Shown here one piece after another: positions 21,332 through 30,329 of a stretch of DNA of 46,767 bases. Under the pieces are notes generated by a model. That model searched no databases, had not been told where the DNA came from, and saw nothing but the letters and a program-made list of their open reading frames with translations. Position 1 is the stretch's first letter; each line of letters begins with the position of its first letter. The DNA is from Pseudomonadota bacterium (lineage in GTDB: Bacteria; Pseudomonadota; Gammaproteobacteria; Steroidobacterales; Woeseiaceae). Location: contig JACZWL010000025.1 of NCBI GenBank assembly GCA_022572185.1, positions 1-46,767 on the forward strand, given 5' to 3'. The position numbers and the translations under genes were made by a program.

Positions 21332-22384
21332 TTATGGCCTCCCCTGCTCCTCAGCTTTATTCAGCTCGTCGACCCGCTTCTCCAGCTTCTTCAGGCGCAA
21401 GCGCATGTTCGGGAGCTCGGGGAGGGTGAGCTGGATCTTCATGGCGGTGACGGGCGGGTAGTTGGCGGCCGCCAGGGCGATCTGTTCCCCCGCGGCCAGG
21501 TCCTTTTCGAGGACCCGTGCGCATCTGCCCACAACAGCGCCATCGCCCACGGTCCGGTCGTTGGAGATGCCCGCATCCTGCAGCAGAAAGACGTTCTTGC
21601 CGACCTTCACCGATCCGCCCATGGCCGTGCGGCCGCAGATGACCGTGTGGTCGCCGATCTCGCAGTTGTGGGCCACGTGGCAGTGATCGTCGATGACCAC
21701 GCCCTTGTGGATAATTGTATTCTCGATGGCCCCCCGGGTCACGGTGCTCAGGGCGCCGACCTCGACATCGTCCTCGATGATCACGTTGCCGACCTGGGGG
21801 ACCCTCACGTTCTTGCCCTCGCGCTGCAGGAAACCGAAGCCGTCCTTGCCGATCACGGCGCCGCTCCACACCGTCACCCGGTCGCCGAGCCAGCAGTGGT
21901 CGAGGATAGTCGCGTTGGGGTGCACCTGGCAGTCCGCACCGATGGTCACGTTGTGGCCGACGTAGGCGCCTCCCCGGACCTGGGTGCGCTCGCCGATGGT
22001 CGCCCCGGCTTCGATCACCGCGCCGGGCCCGACGGCGACGCCCTCGCCGAGGGTGGCCTCGTCGGAGACGAAGGCCGTGGCATGGACGCCCGGCGGGAGG
22101 TCGGGGTGCCGCATTTCGTAGACCTGTCCGAGGAGCATGAGCATGGCAGCCTGCGGATCATCGACGACGATGCACGTCAGCCCGCCCGGTGCCTCCCTGG
22201 CGATGACCGCACTGGCCTTGCAGGTCCTGGCAGCCGCGAGGTATTTGTCATCCCACAGGAAGGCCAGGTCGCCGGGGCCTGCGGCGTCGAGGGAGCGAAC
22301 GCCGGAAACCTTCACCCCAGCCTGGCTGGGTTCCGTAAGCTCACCCCCGATGAGGTCAGCCAGCTGGCCGAGTTCAAACTCCAT
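21332..22384 (-). CDS. lpxD: UDP-3-O-acylglucosamine N-acyltransferase (LpxD type)
   Basis: LpxD adds the N-linked acyl chain in lipid A synthesis. From the ATG at 22384 the protein is 350 residues. It has the N-terminal LpxD domain (VSGVRSLDAAGPGDLAFL), a left-handed hexapeptide-repeat helix (VGHNVTIGADCQVHPN and many more), the KDGFGF motif and the catalytic His239 in HCHVAHNCEIG. The C-terminal helix (MRLRLKKLEKRVDEL) is family-like. A frame running back to 22600 adds 72 unconserved residues and is rejected. It is not in the usual skp-lpxD-fabZ-lpxA cluster and is GC-rich, so it may be a second, transferred copy. Whether another lpxD exists cannot be seen here. Confidence 0.85.
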   Translation of the reverse strand: MEFELGQLADLIGGELTEPSQAGVKVSGVRSLDAAGPGDLAFLWDDKYLAAARTCKASAVIAREAPGGLTCIVVDDPQAAMLMLLGQVYEMRHPDLPPGVHATAFVSDEATLGEGVAVGPGAVIEAGATIGERTQVRGGAYVGHNVTIGADCQVHPNATILDHCWLGDRVTVWSGAVIGKDGFGFLQREGKNVRVPQVGNVIIEDDVEVGALSTVTRGAIENTIIHKGVVIDDHCHVAHNCEIGDHTVICGRTAMGGSVKVGKNVFLLQDAGISNDRTVGDGAVVGRCARVLEKDLAAGEQIALAAANYPPVTAMKIQLTLPELPNMRLRLKKLEKRVDELNKAEEQGRP

Positions 22385-22563
22385 ATTGTCCCTCCTGATT
22401 GGCGTACAGCGTGTCGGGCACGATCCGCCCGGAGTCAAGCGCCGCAACGGCAGCCGCAAAGCATTTGCTCTTACAGCATCCCACTGCCATGAAAAACTCC
22501 GCAGCAGCTGTTGGCAAGCGCAGCTCACATCGGAGTTTGCGGTATCGGTTCGGCGCCGATCAA

Positions 22564-22603
22564 TATAATATTGTGCCTGCACAAACGCCATCTTGCACAA
22601 TAT
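22564..22603 (+). promoter_or_regulatory. P450 promoter region with repeated TTGTGC half-sites
   Basis: A perfect -10 hexamer TATAAT lies at 22564-22569, about 45 bp before the P450 ATG. Right after it come three half-sites: TTGTGC 22571-22576, GCACAA 22579-22584 and GCACAA 22595-22600. The first and second form a tight palindrome (2-bp gap). The first and third form a 9-bp-arm repeat (22568-22576 and 22595-22603). This is the layout of a repressor operator over a transcription start. No matching regulator gene is in the window. Confidence 0.5.
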
Positions 22604-22614
22604 CCCTATTATTC

Positions 22615-23946
22615 ATGACCGATCCTCTCGCAGTTTTCCGGCGTCCCCCGGGACCCGATGGACCCGTTGCGCTCGGCGCTGACGCGGAGACACTCAGAAG
22701 CCTCGAGAAATTGCAGCGTTCTTACGGCAATGTCGTGGCTGTAACGACACCCAATGGCAGGCAGGCTTTTTTTCTCAATGACCCTGAAGATATTCGTCGC
22801 ATATTGGTGACGAACCACAGCAAATATATAAAGGGCCCGGGCTTCGAGCGGGTCAAGCTGCTGCTGGGGAACGGGCTGATTGTCAGCGACGGGGCCGCCT
22901 GGCGGCGATCGCGGACAATGGTGACACCCGCGTTTACACGACGGAATCTGCATAAACTGATTTCGATGATCGTCCAGTGCTGTGAGCAAAAATCGCAACG
23001 ATGGGCGAAACTCGCTGCGGCAGAGGAGCCGGTAAATATCACAAAGGAAATGGCCGACTATGCGCTCGAGGTCATTCTCAGGGCGATCTTCGGGCCGGAC
23101 TTTGACTCGAAAATCATTGCGGATGGTGACAACCCGTTCGCGTTCCTCAGCCAGGATTCGTCGCGTGACCTGAAATTCGTACTCCGCCTGAGAGCACTCC
23201 GCGAACTCGTGCTCAGCATCATTGACGAGCGGCGGCACGCGGGGCCTGTAGAGCACTATGATTTTCTCTCCATGTATATGTCCGCAGAAGATAAATCCGG
23301 CGAGAAGTACAGCGACGACGAGTTATTGAATGAGGTAATGACTTTGATTATTGCCGGCTTCGAAACTTCCTCCGGCATACTCAACTGGGCGTGGTATCTG
23401 ATCGCGCGCCACCCGACTGTCGACGCAAAGCTTTTCAAAGAAGCAAGACAGCAAGTGCCTGACGCCGATTTGGTGAACAGTCAATCCATCGCCGAGCTGA
23501 AATATTTGCATCAGGTTCTCGATGAAACCATGCGGCTGTATCCACCGGTCTGGTTGTTTTCGCGCCACGCCATCAGGGACGACACCCTCGCTGATTACGA
23601 CATACCAGCCGGCACCGACATCTACATCTCTCCTTATGTTTTGCAACACACCGAGCAGTACTGGCCCGACCCGGAAAAATTCGATCCGGATCGATTTGCT
23701 GCACCAGAGGCCAGGGAGAAAAAAGACCGGCGTCAGGCTGCGCACATCCCGTTTTCGCTGGGGCCGAGGCGTTGCATTGGTGAGTATCTTGCGTTCCTCG
23801 AAATGAAGGTTCACCTCGGGCTGCTATTGCAGCAGTTTCAAATGACGACGACGACGGATATGCAACCGGAGCTGGACATTGGTGTCAACTTGCGCACGAA
23901 AGAGGATATTTACCTGCGCCCGACCTTACGCACGCTCAATCGATGA
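22615..23946 (+). CDS. Cytochrome P450
   Basis: A 443-residue heme monooxygenase with all P450 landmarks: I-helix oxygen-binding Ala247-Gly-x-Glu-Thr251 (IIAGFETSSG), K-helix Glu303-x-x-Arg306 (LDETMRLYPP), the PERF-like FDPDRF, and the heme loop FSLGPRRCIG with ligand Cys387. No membrane anchor or reductase domain is present, so it needs separate redox partners, none of which are in the window. The sequence style (ARHPTVDAKLFKEARQQ, PAGTDIYISPYVLQH) is like bacterial CYP102 or CYP4-type fatty acid or terpenoid hydroxylases; the substrate is unknown. I chose the ATG at 22615, since upstream codons are unconserved and overlap the operator. Confidence 0.93.
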   Translation: MTDPLAVFRRPPGPDGPVALGADAETLRSLEKLQRSYGNVVAVTTPNGRQAFFLNDPEDIRRILVTNHSKYIKGPGFERVKLLLGNGLIVSDGAAWRRSRTMVTPAFTRRNLHKLISMIVQCCEQKSQRWAKLAAAEEPVNITKEMADYALEVILRAIFGPDFDSKIIADGDNPFAFLSQDSSRDLKFVLRLRALRELVLSIIDERRHAGPVEHYDFLSMYMSAEDKSGEKYSDDELLNEVMTLIIAGFETSSGILNWAWYLIARHPTVDAKLFKEARQQVPDADLVNSQSIAELKYLHQVLDETMRLYPPVWLFSRHAIRDDTLADYDIPAGTDIYISPYVLQHTEQYWPDPEKFDPDRFAAPEAREKKDRRQAAHIPFSLGPRRCIGEYLAFLEMKVHLGLLLQQFQMTTTTDMQPELDIGVNLRTKEDIYLRPTLRTLNR

Positions 23947-23981
23947 AACTATATCGGCCATCGCCCGCGATGCAGGCGATC

Positions 23982-24635
23982 TCATTCCTGGTTCAATGCC
24001 GCCAGCCTCTCCGGCGTGCCGGCGTCTTCCCATACGCCCTCGAACAGACTTCCGCTTAACTGGTCGCAATCGGCCGCTTCGCGCAGTATCGGCGCCAACG
24101 GGAAACGACCGGGCTCTTGTCCGGCAAATAACTCCGGACGATAAAGCGCAATTCCGCTGAAAGTCAGGGCCGGGTTCTCGACATTACGAACCAGCCCTTC
24201 AGCAAGTTCAAAATCGCCGTTTTTCTTATGCCCCGGTGTCGGTACCAGAATCAGGTGGCCAAGCTTGTTGTCATCTAATTTGAGTTTTGGCAGCCGTATT
24301 TCTGTGTATGTATCCGCATTGACAACCCAGAACGGCCCCGGGCCGAGTAACGGCAGCGCGCGATGAATACCCCCACCGGTTTCAAGCACATCATCATATT
24401 CGGGACTGTAGACGACCTGCAGGCCGAATTGAGCGCCGGAACCGACTCTTTCTACTATCTGTTCTCCCAGCCAGCCAAGATTAATTACGACCGTGTCCGC
24501 CCCGGCCTCCGCCAGTGACCTGAGATGCCTTTCGAGCAGGCTTTCGCCGTTGACTTCGACGAGTGCCTTCGGCGTCTCATCCGTCACCGGACGCAATCGT
24601 TCGCCCCGACCTGCCGCAAGAATCATCGCAATCAC
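23982..24635 (-). CDS. murU: N-acetylmuramate alpha-1-phosphate uridylyltransferase
   Basis: MurU turns MurNAc-1-phosphate into UDP-MurNAc in the recycling shortcut that bypasses fosfomycin-sensitive synthesis. The 217-residue nucleotidyltransferase shows AMILAAGRGERLRP, TPKALVEVNG, ETGGGIHRALPLLG, VVNADTY and the end WEDAGTPERLAALN. A GTG at 24635 overlaps the amgK stop as GTGA and gives the right length; an ATG at 24626 is the alternative. Pairing with amgK is conserved in Pseudomonas. Confidence 0.92.
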   Translation of the reverse strand: MIAMILAAGRGERLRPVTDETPKALVEVNGESLLERHLRSLAEAGADTVVINLGWLGEQIVERVGSGAQFGLQVVYSPEYDDVLETGGGIHRALPLLGPGPFWVVNADTYTEIRLPKLKLDDNKLGHLILVPTPGHKKNGDFELAEGLVRNVENPALTFSGIALYRPELFAGQEPGRFPLAPILREAADCDQLSGSLFEGVWEDAGTPERLAALNQE

Positions 24636-25654
24636 ATTCTCTCCCTTAAAAAGGGCAGACAACGCTGATTGATAAGCTCTACCAAAAATGCCAGCTCACT
24701 GTATTTCGGCCCGAGGGCTTCGATGTATTCAAGCGTTCGCGGCACATCAGGCATGTATCCGATCTTTCCATCGCGATGCAACAGGCGCGCAAAAATTCCT
24801 GCCGCCTTGAGATGTCGTTGTACGCCCATCAAATCAAAGTGACGGATGAACTGCTTCGCGTCTAGCCGCTCAACCAGCCTGTCAGCCAGTTGATCGTAAA
24901 ACTGCAATGCCCATGTACGCACCTGGTCCGCCGGCCAGCGAATATAACAGTCCTTGAGAAGCGAAACGAGGTCGTAAGTCAGAGGACCTTCGACAGCATC
25001 CTGAAAATCGAGTATGCCCGGGTTATTTTTCTCAGTCAGCATCAGGTTTCTCGAATGATAGTCGCGGTGAACAAATACTCGTGGTTGCTGCAGCGCGTTA
25101 ACAATCAGCAGGTGACAACATTCCTGCCATCGCCCTTCGTCCGATTCCGTGAATTCGATTTCGAGGTGTCGTTCGCAGAGCCAGTCGTGGAAAAGTGACA
25201 ACTCGAATGACAGCAACCCCTCATCGTAGGGAGGCAGTTCTGACTGAAACTCGGCGCCATGTTTTTGTATCCTTACGAGGGCAGAAATTGCATCGTCGTA
25301 AAGATTGTTTGCGCGGGACCGATCGTTTCGAAGCTCAGTCAGATACAGCCTTGATCCGAGATCGGTCAGCAGGAGAAAACCGCGGTCCGGATCCGCCGCA
25401 AGAACGCGCGGGCTGTTTAGATCCATCTGTTCGAGATACCCGGCGATCTTGATGAATGGCCCGCAATCTTCCTGCTCCGGAGGTGCATCCATGACAATCC
25501 GCGTCGAATTGCCGCTTTTGAGCCGATAGTAGTGGCGGAAGCTGGCGTCTTCAGACGCTGACGCAAGCGTCGAGGGATCCAGACCGTTTATCCCGGCCAG
25601 CCAGCTCTCGAGTTCCTGCCGGCGGGGCTTCAGATTGGTATCGATCCTGGTGAT
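24632..25654 (-). CDS. amgK: N-acetylmuramate/N-acetylglucosamine kinase, start codon unusual
   Basis: AmgK phosphorylates the anomeric hydroxyl of MurNAc and GlcNAc in wall recycling. It is an aminoglycoside-phosphotransferase-fold kinase: HRDYHSRNLM holds the catalytic Asp and LDFQDAVEGPLTYDL the metal-binding Asp. The first ATG (25492) would cut off the conserved part SEDASFRHYYRLKSG, which is present in frame upstream. Between the in-frame stop at 25691-25693 and 25492 there is no ATG, GTG or TTG. The best candidate is ATC at 25652-25654, 7 bp after a GGAG (25662-25665), giving 340 residues, the normal family length. The identity is firm; the start is uncertain. Confidence 0.85.
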   Translation of the reverse strand: MTRIDTNLKPRRQELESWLAGINGLDPSTLASASEDASFRHYYRLKSGNSTRIVMDAPPEQEDCGPFIKIAGYLEQMDLNSPRVLAADPDRGFLLLTDLGSRLYLTELRNDRSRANNLYDDAISALVRIQKHGAEFQSELPPYDEGLLSFELSLFHDWLCERHLEIEFTESDEGRWQECCHLLIVNALQQPRVFVHRDYHSRNLMLTEKNNPGILDFQDAVEGPLTYDLVSLLKDCYIRWPADQVRTWALQFYDQLADRLVERLDAKQFIRHFDLMGVQRHLKAAGIFARLLHRDGKIGYMPDVPRTLEYIEALGPKYSELAFLVELINQRCLPFLRERM

Positions 25655-25760
25655 ATTGTGTCTCCGTTCCGCGTTGAAGGCTCCAAAGAACTATGCGAAG
25701 GTAGCAAATCGCAATAACTGATAACATCTTTTCTCGACAACACCTTGTAGCCGTTACATT

Positions 25761-27998
25761 TTGTCAGATAGTTCTGCCGCAATTTTGAACCGATTTCATT
25801 TTCCAATTGCCAGCCTGCTCATTGCGCTGGCCTGCGCGCCTGCCCACTCGCAACAGGAGTTTCAGTGCGCGGTCGCCGATGCCGGCGACAGCCTGGACAA
25901 GTTGTTGTTCGGTGATGCTGGTACTGGTGATTCAGAGGTAATTCAGTTCGAAGCGGGGCAGTTCACAGCGCAACTGGGCGAGAAGCCGAGTGCCACCATG
26001 TCGGGCGGCGTGCTCGTGCAACAGGGTGAACGGCTCGCCGGTGCGGAGCGCGCGAATTTTAGCGCCGAAACCATGGCCTTGCGCCTGCAAGGCGACGTGC
26101 GATACGAAGACCCGAGCACACGGATCAACAGCGACTCGGCCGAATTTTCCTATACATCCGGGCGCATCCGGTTCGAAGGTGCCGAATTCACCCTTTCAGG
26201 CGGCGCCGCCAGGGGTGCGGCCAGTGCACTCGAAATAAACCAGCAGGGCCGGCTGGAACTCGACGATGTGACCTACACGACCTGCCCGCCGGGTTCGAAC
26301 GACTGGTTACTCGAAGCGGCGGATATCGATCTCGATACTGTAAGTGGTACTGGCACGGCCAGGAACGTCAAACTGAGATTTCAGGGTGTGCCGATTCTGT
26401 ATGCACCTTATTTTTCGTTTCCGATCGGCGATGCACGCAAGTCCGGAATTCTGACACCGGAGTTCGGCAGCGCGGGCCGAAGTGGTCGCGCGATAAGCAT
26501 CCCCTATTACTGGAACATCGCGCCCAATTACGATGCGACATTTACGCCGCGACTTCTGACCGATCGCGGTCTGCAGATGCAATCCGAGTTTCGATACCTG
26601 ACGGAGCGTCATAACGGTGCTTTGCGCGTCGATTATCTGCCCGATGACAGTCTGATCGATGCAGATCGTCATTTGCTGGACGTCAAACACACAACACTAT
26701 TTGCGAACGGTTGGCGAAATCTTATCGACTACCGCGACGTTTCCGATAGCAGATACTTCGAAGACCTGGGCGGCAGCCTGAGCATATCGAGCATCACACA
26801 CCTGAATCGAAGTGTGTTGTTCGATCATTACGGCGAGCACTGGTCTGTATTGGCCAGGTTTCAGGAATACCAGACAATTGATGAGGCAATCCTGCCGGCG
26901 GACCAACCGTACCGGCGCCTGCCGCAGGTTCGCGTCAAAGGGTCATGGCCGGACCAGCCACTCGGGCTACGTTACGGATTCGATGGAGAGCTTGTTTATT
27001 TTGATCGCGATGTCGGCGTAACCGGTTGGCGCCTCGATGTGGCGCCACAGCTTGAATTGCCGCTCGAGAACGCGGGTTGGTTCATAACGCCGGGCGTCAT
27101 TCTCGAATATACACGCTATGAACTCAACAATGTCGCCCCCGGGCAGCCCGAAGATCCGACCCGCACCTTGCCGATCGCCAGCCTGGACACCGGCATGATT
27201 CTGGAGCGAACGATGCGATCGTCACGCGGACGGACTCAGACTCTCGAGCCGAGAATCTTGTATGTTCACGTTCCCCATCGCGAGCAATCGGACCTTCCGG
27301 TATTTGACACGATTGTGCCGGACCTTAATTTCGTGCAGCTGTATCGAAAGAATCGTTTTCTCGGTGTCGACCGGATCGCCGATACCGACCAGCTCAGCAT
27401 CGGCATCACATCTCGAATCCTGGATATCTCCACCGGCAGGGAAGTGGTTACTGCGACAATAGGCCAGGCTCTGTACCTGAGCGAGCAGGGCGTTTCACTT
27501 CCCGGTCAGCCTATAACACTCAGTGAATCTTCCGACTACATTGCCGAGATTCGATTTCTTTTATACGAAAACCTTAACTTCGACCTGGGCTACCAGTGGG
27601 GCACTGGAGAAAATGGCACGACCCAGTCGGAAGCCAGGATCCAGTACCGGCCGCAAAGTAATAAGATCCTGAATCTCTCCTATCGCTTCCGCAAAGAATC
27701 ACTTGAGCAGGGCGACGTGTCCTGGTCATGGCCGGTAGCGAAAAGCTGGAATTTCGTCGGTCGATACAACTTTTCTTTTCGCGACAATGAGGTGCTCGAG
27801 CAACTCTTCGGCATTGAATACGAAAGTTGTTGCTGGGGTTTGCGGCTGGTGACGCGCCGCCACATCAGCACCCGCGACGGCACGCGGGATTCGTCGTTCG
27901 GCATACAGTTGGTCCTCAAGGGAATGACCAGCCTGGGAACCAAAGCTGACCGGCTTTTGGAAAATGGTATCCTTGGCTATTCGCGTGACCGCTTCTAA
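25761..27998 (+). CDS. lptD: LPS-assembly outer-membrane protein LptD
   Basis: LptD is the 26-stranded barrel that inserts lipopolysaccharide into the outer membrane. The 745-residue frame has a signal peptide (HFPIASLLIALACAPAHS), an OstA-type periplasmic domain (AERANFSAETMALRLQG) and the barrel. The cysteines needed for the two structural disulfides are present: Cys36 (EFQCAV), one near residue 174 (TTCPPGS) and the C-terminal pair 690-691 (YESCCWGLR). No ATG precedes the signal peptide; TTG at 25761 or 25785 must serve, and I used the first. It leads lptD-surA-pdxA-rsmA-apaG-apaH, the usual order. Confidence 0.93.
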   Translation: MSDSSAAILNRFHFPIASLLIALACAPAHSQQEFQCAVADAGDSLDKLLFGDAGTGDSEVIQFEAGQFTAQLGEKPSATMSGGVLVQQGERLAGAERANFSAETMALRLQGDVRYEDPSTRINSDSAEFSYTSGRIRFEGAEFTLSGGAARGAASALEINQQGRLELDDVTYTTCPPGSNDWLLEAADIDLDTVSGTGTARNVKLRFQGVPILYAPYFSFPIGDARKSGILTPEFGSAGRSGRAISIPYYWNIAPNYDATFTPRLLTDRGLQMQSEFRYLTERHNGALRVDYLPDDSLIDADRHLLDVKHTTLFANGWRNLIDYRDVSDSRYFEDLGGSLSISSITHLNRSVLFDHYGEHWSVLARFQEYQTIDEAILPADQPYRRLPQVRVKGSWPDQPLGLRYGFDGELVYFDRDVGVTGWRLDVAPQLELPLENAGWFITPGVILEYTRYELNNVAPGQPEDPTRTLPIASLDTGMILERTMRSSRGRTQTLEPRILYVHVPHREQSDLPVFDTIVPDLNFVQLYRKNRFLGVDRIADTDQLSIGITSRILDISTGREVVTATIGQALYLSEQGVSLPGQPITLSESSDYIAEIRFLLYENLNFDLGYQWGTGENGTTQSEARIQYRPQSNKILNLSYRFRKESLEQGDVSWSWPVAKSWNFVGRYNFSFRDNEVLEQLFGIEYESCCWGLRLVTRRHISTRDGTRDSSFGIQLVLKGMTSLGTKADRLLENGILGYSRDRF

Positions 27999-28004
27999 GC
28001 ATTT

Positions 28005-29306
28005 ATGAATAAAATCAAACATTTATATGGATGCTTGGCTCTTCTGCCCTGCGCAATTCCCGTCTCCGCGGACGAACTCTCGACGACCGGCGATATGCTG
28101 GATGGCATCGCCGCCATCGTCAACGACGGCGTCGTTTTGAAGAGCGAGTTGCACCTGCAAACGGAGACAATCACAAAGCGTGCACAGGATCAGAACATGC
28201 AGCTTCCACCGCCGGGCATCCTGGAAGAACAGGTGCTTGAAAGCCTCATCGTAAAGCGGATTCAGCTGCAACGTGCCGATCGGATCGGTATCCAGGTGTC
28301 AGACCAGATGCTGAATCAGTCTATCGCCGCAGTCGCGGAGCAAAACGGCATCGCATTTGAAGATATGCCCCGCCTTCTCGCTGAAGATGATATTTCATAT
28401 GGCGTTTATCGTCGTGAGATGCGCGAGCAATTGATCCTCGACCAACTGAGGCGCATTGATGTAATCGGACGTATATCGGTTGCACCGCGTGAGATAGATC
28501 AATGTCTTGCGGATCTTGAAGACAACGTCGTTGTTAATTCGGAATACAACCTGTCACATATCTTGATTTCGGTTCCTGAATCCGCGACCGCAGATGAGCT
28601 CGCGGAGGCGGAAACCGAAGCAAACTACGTGTACAAGCAGCTTCAGGACGGTACCGACTTTGCCGAATTGGCGATTCGTTATTCCGACAGTCAAACCGGA
28701 CTTGAAGGCGGCAGCCTCGGATGGCGTAAAGGCGATCAGCTACCGACGATTTTCTCGGACGTCGTCGGCCCGATGGAAGCTGGTGACTTTTCAAGTCCGA
28801 TCCGGGCAATCAGTGGCTATCACATCGTCAAGGTCAACGATCTTCGCGGCGCTATTCAACGCAGCGAAGTCGAGCAGATGAGGATTCGCCATATCCTGAT
28901 TACGCCAGATGAAATAATCGACGACGAAACCGCCAAACAACAGCTAAAGGAAGCGGTTTCGCAGATCAACTCCGGCGAAGATTTCGGCGAGATAGCGAAG
29001 CTGCTTTCTGACGACCCCGGTTCGGCGAACGACGGCGGGGAAATGGGCTGGAGGGGTCCCGGCACGTATGTACCCGAATTCGAGGCGATGGCCAAGCAAG
29101 CGGAGATTGGTGTAATAAGCGAGCCGTTCCAGACGCGATTCGGCTGGCACATTATCGAAGTGATGGACCGTCGCATACATGACAACACGGAAGAGCTCAA
29201 GGAAAGCGGTTGCATACAACGCGTCAGAAACAGCAAGCTGACAGAGGAAGAAGAACTCTGGGTGCGGCGAATTCGGGACGAAGCGTTCGTCGACATACGC
29301 ATGTAA
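28005..29306 (+). CDS. surA: Periplasmic chaperone and peptidyl-prolyl isomerase SurA
   Basis: SurA escorts unfolded outer-membrane proteins, including LptD, across the periplasm. The 433-residue protein has a signal peptide (LYGCLALLPCAIPVSA), the chaperone N-domain (LDGIAAIVNDGVVLKSELH) and two parvulin domains, at about 180-285 (LSHILISVPE, GGSLGWRKGDQLP) and 290-395 (IRHILITPDE, GGEMGWRGPG). The start lies 6 bp after lptD. Family length and order are normal. Confidence 0.95.
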   Translation: MNKIKHLYGCLALLPCAIPVSADELSTTGDMLDGIAAIVNDGVVLKSELHLQTETITKRAQDQNMQLPPPGILEEQVLESLIVKRIQLQRADRIGIQVSDQMLNQSIAAVAEQNGIAFEDMPRLLAEDDISYGVYRREMREQLILDQLRRIDVIGRISVAPREIDQCLADLEDNVVVNSEYNLSHILISVPESATADELAEAETEANYVYKQLQDGTDFAELAIRYSDSQTGLEGGSLGWRKGDQLPTIFSDVVGPMEAGDFSSPIRAISGYHIVKVNDLRGAIQRSEVEQMRIRHILITPDEIIDDETAKQQLKEAVSQINSGEDFGEIAKLLSDDPGSANDGGEMGWRGPGTYVPEFEAMAKQAEIGVISEPFQTRFGWHIIEVMDRRIHDNTEELKESGCIQRVRNSKLTEEEELWVRRIRDEAFVDIRM

Positions 29307-29348
29307 CACGCACACCGCAGAGATCCCACCTGCGACAGACCCAACCCT

Positions 29349-30329
29349 ATGACATCAACAAATCGCAATCCTCTCGTAATCACTGCGGGAGAGCCCGCGG
29401 GTATCGGGCCTGATTTGTGTCTCGCGCTGGCACAGACAGAGTGGTCGGACCGGGTGGTCGTAATTGCTGACCCCGAGATTCTCGAATCGAGAGCGCGCCA
29501 GCTCGGTGTTGACGTTACTATTCTGAGTAGTGGTGCGAAAAAAGAAGGCGCAGCAAATCACTATCTCAGGGTGCTGCGGCAGCCCCTTATCAATGCTTCA
29601 GTTTGCGGCACGCCCGATCCCGCCAATGCCAAATCCCTGCTGGCGGGACTGAATCGCGCCGTCAAGGGCTGTATCGACGGAGAATTCTCAGGACTGGTTA
29701 CAGCGCCGCTGCAAAAGAGCACAATCAACGATGCCGGTATTTCGTTCACCGGCCACACAGAGTACCTGGCGGAGTTAACCTCAACTCAAACGCCGGTTAT
29801 GTTGCTTGTTACGGACACCATGCGGGTGGCACTTGCCAGCACGCACATGCCGCTCCGTCAGGTCCCCGACTATCTGACAAAGGACAGGCTTCGTAATGTG
29901 ATCGAAGTCTTGCACGCCGACCTTATTACAAAGTTCCATATAGCCGCGCCCGAGATCGTGGTTTGCGGACTGAACCCGCACGCCGGCGAAGGCGGTTATC
30001 TGGGTGAAGAGGATGCTGCGGTCATCGAACCGGTCATCAATGAATATCAACTGCGGGGCATGATCGTGCGGGGCCCGCTACCGGCGGATACGGCGTTTAC
30101 TCCCGCTGCAGGCCATGCCGACGCTGTACTCACGATGTACCACGACCAGGGTTTGCCCGTTTTGAAATACGCCGGATTCGGCAAAGCTGTCAACGTTACT
30201 CTCGGCCTGCCGATCATTCGGACGTCCGTCGATCACGGTACGGCACTCGATATTGCCGGCACCGGCAAGGCCGATGCCGCTAGCATGATTGCGGCGGTTG
30301 AACTGGCTGCAGAGTTGGCCGGTGTATGA
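29349..30329 (+). CDS. pdxA: 4-hydroxythreonine-4-phosphate dehydrogenase
   Basis: PdxA oxidises 4-phosphohydroxy-threonine in pyridoxal phosphate synthesis. The 326-residue protein shows ITAGEPAGIGPDL and the metal-binding His segments SFTGHTEYLAELT, GLNPHAGEGGYLG and MYHDQGLPVLKYAGF, followed by RTSVDHGTALDIAGTG. It overlaps rsmA by 4 bp (ATGA). The supply of PLP also serves the transaminases and GcvP encoded elsewhere in the window, though that is only a metabolic link. Confidence 0.96.
   Translation: MTSTNRNPLVITAGEPAGIGPDLCLALAQTEWSDRVVVIADPEILESRARQLGVDVTILSSGAKKEGAANHYLRVLRQPLINASVCGTPDPANAKSLLAGLNRAVKGCIDGEFSGLVTAPLQKSTINDAGISFTGHTEYLAELTSTQTPVMLLVTDTMRVALASTHMPLRQVPDYLTKDRLRNVIEVLHADLITKFHIAAPEIVVCGLNPHAGEGGYLGEEDAAVIEPVINEYQLRGMIVRGPLPADTAFTPAAGHADAVLTMYHDQGLPVLKYAGFGKAVNVTLGLPIIRTSVDHGTALDIAGTGKADAASMIAAVELAAELAGV

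Noticed and set aside
20094-21461. A 455-codon plus-strand frame opposite the TPR gene
   Set aside because: Antisense shadow rich in His, Asp and Gln without a fold signature; the minus-strand TPR protein is clearly the real product.
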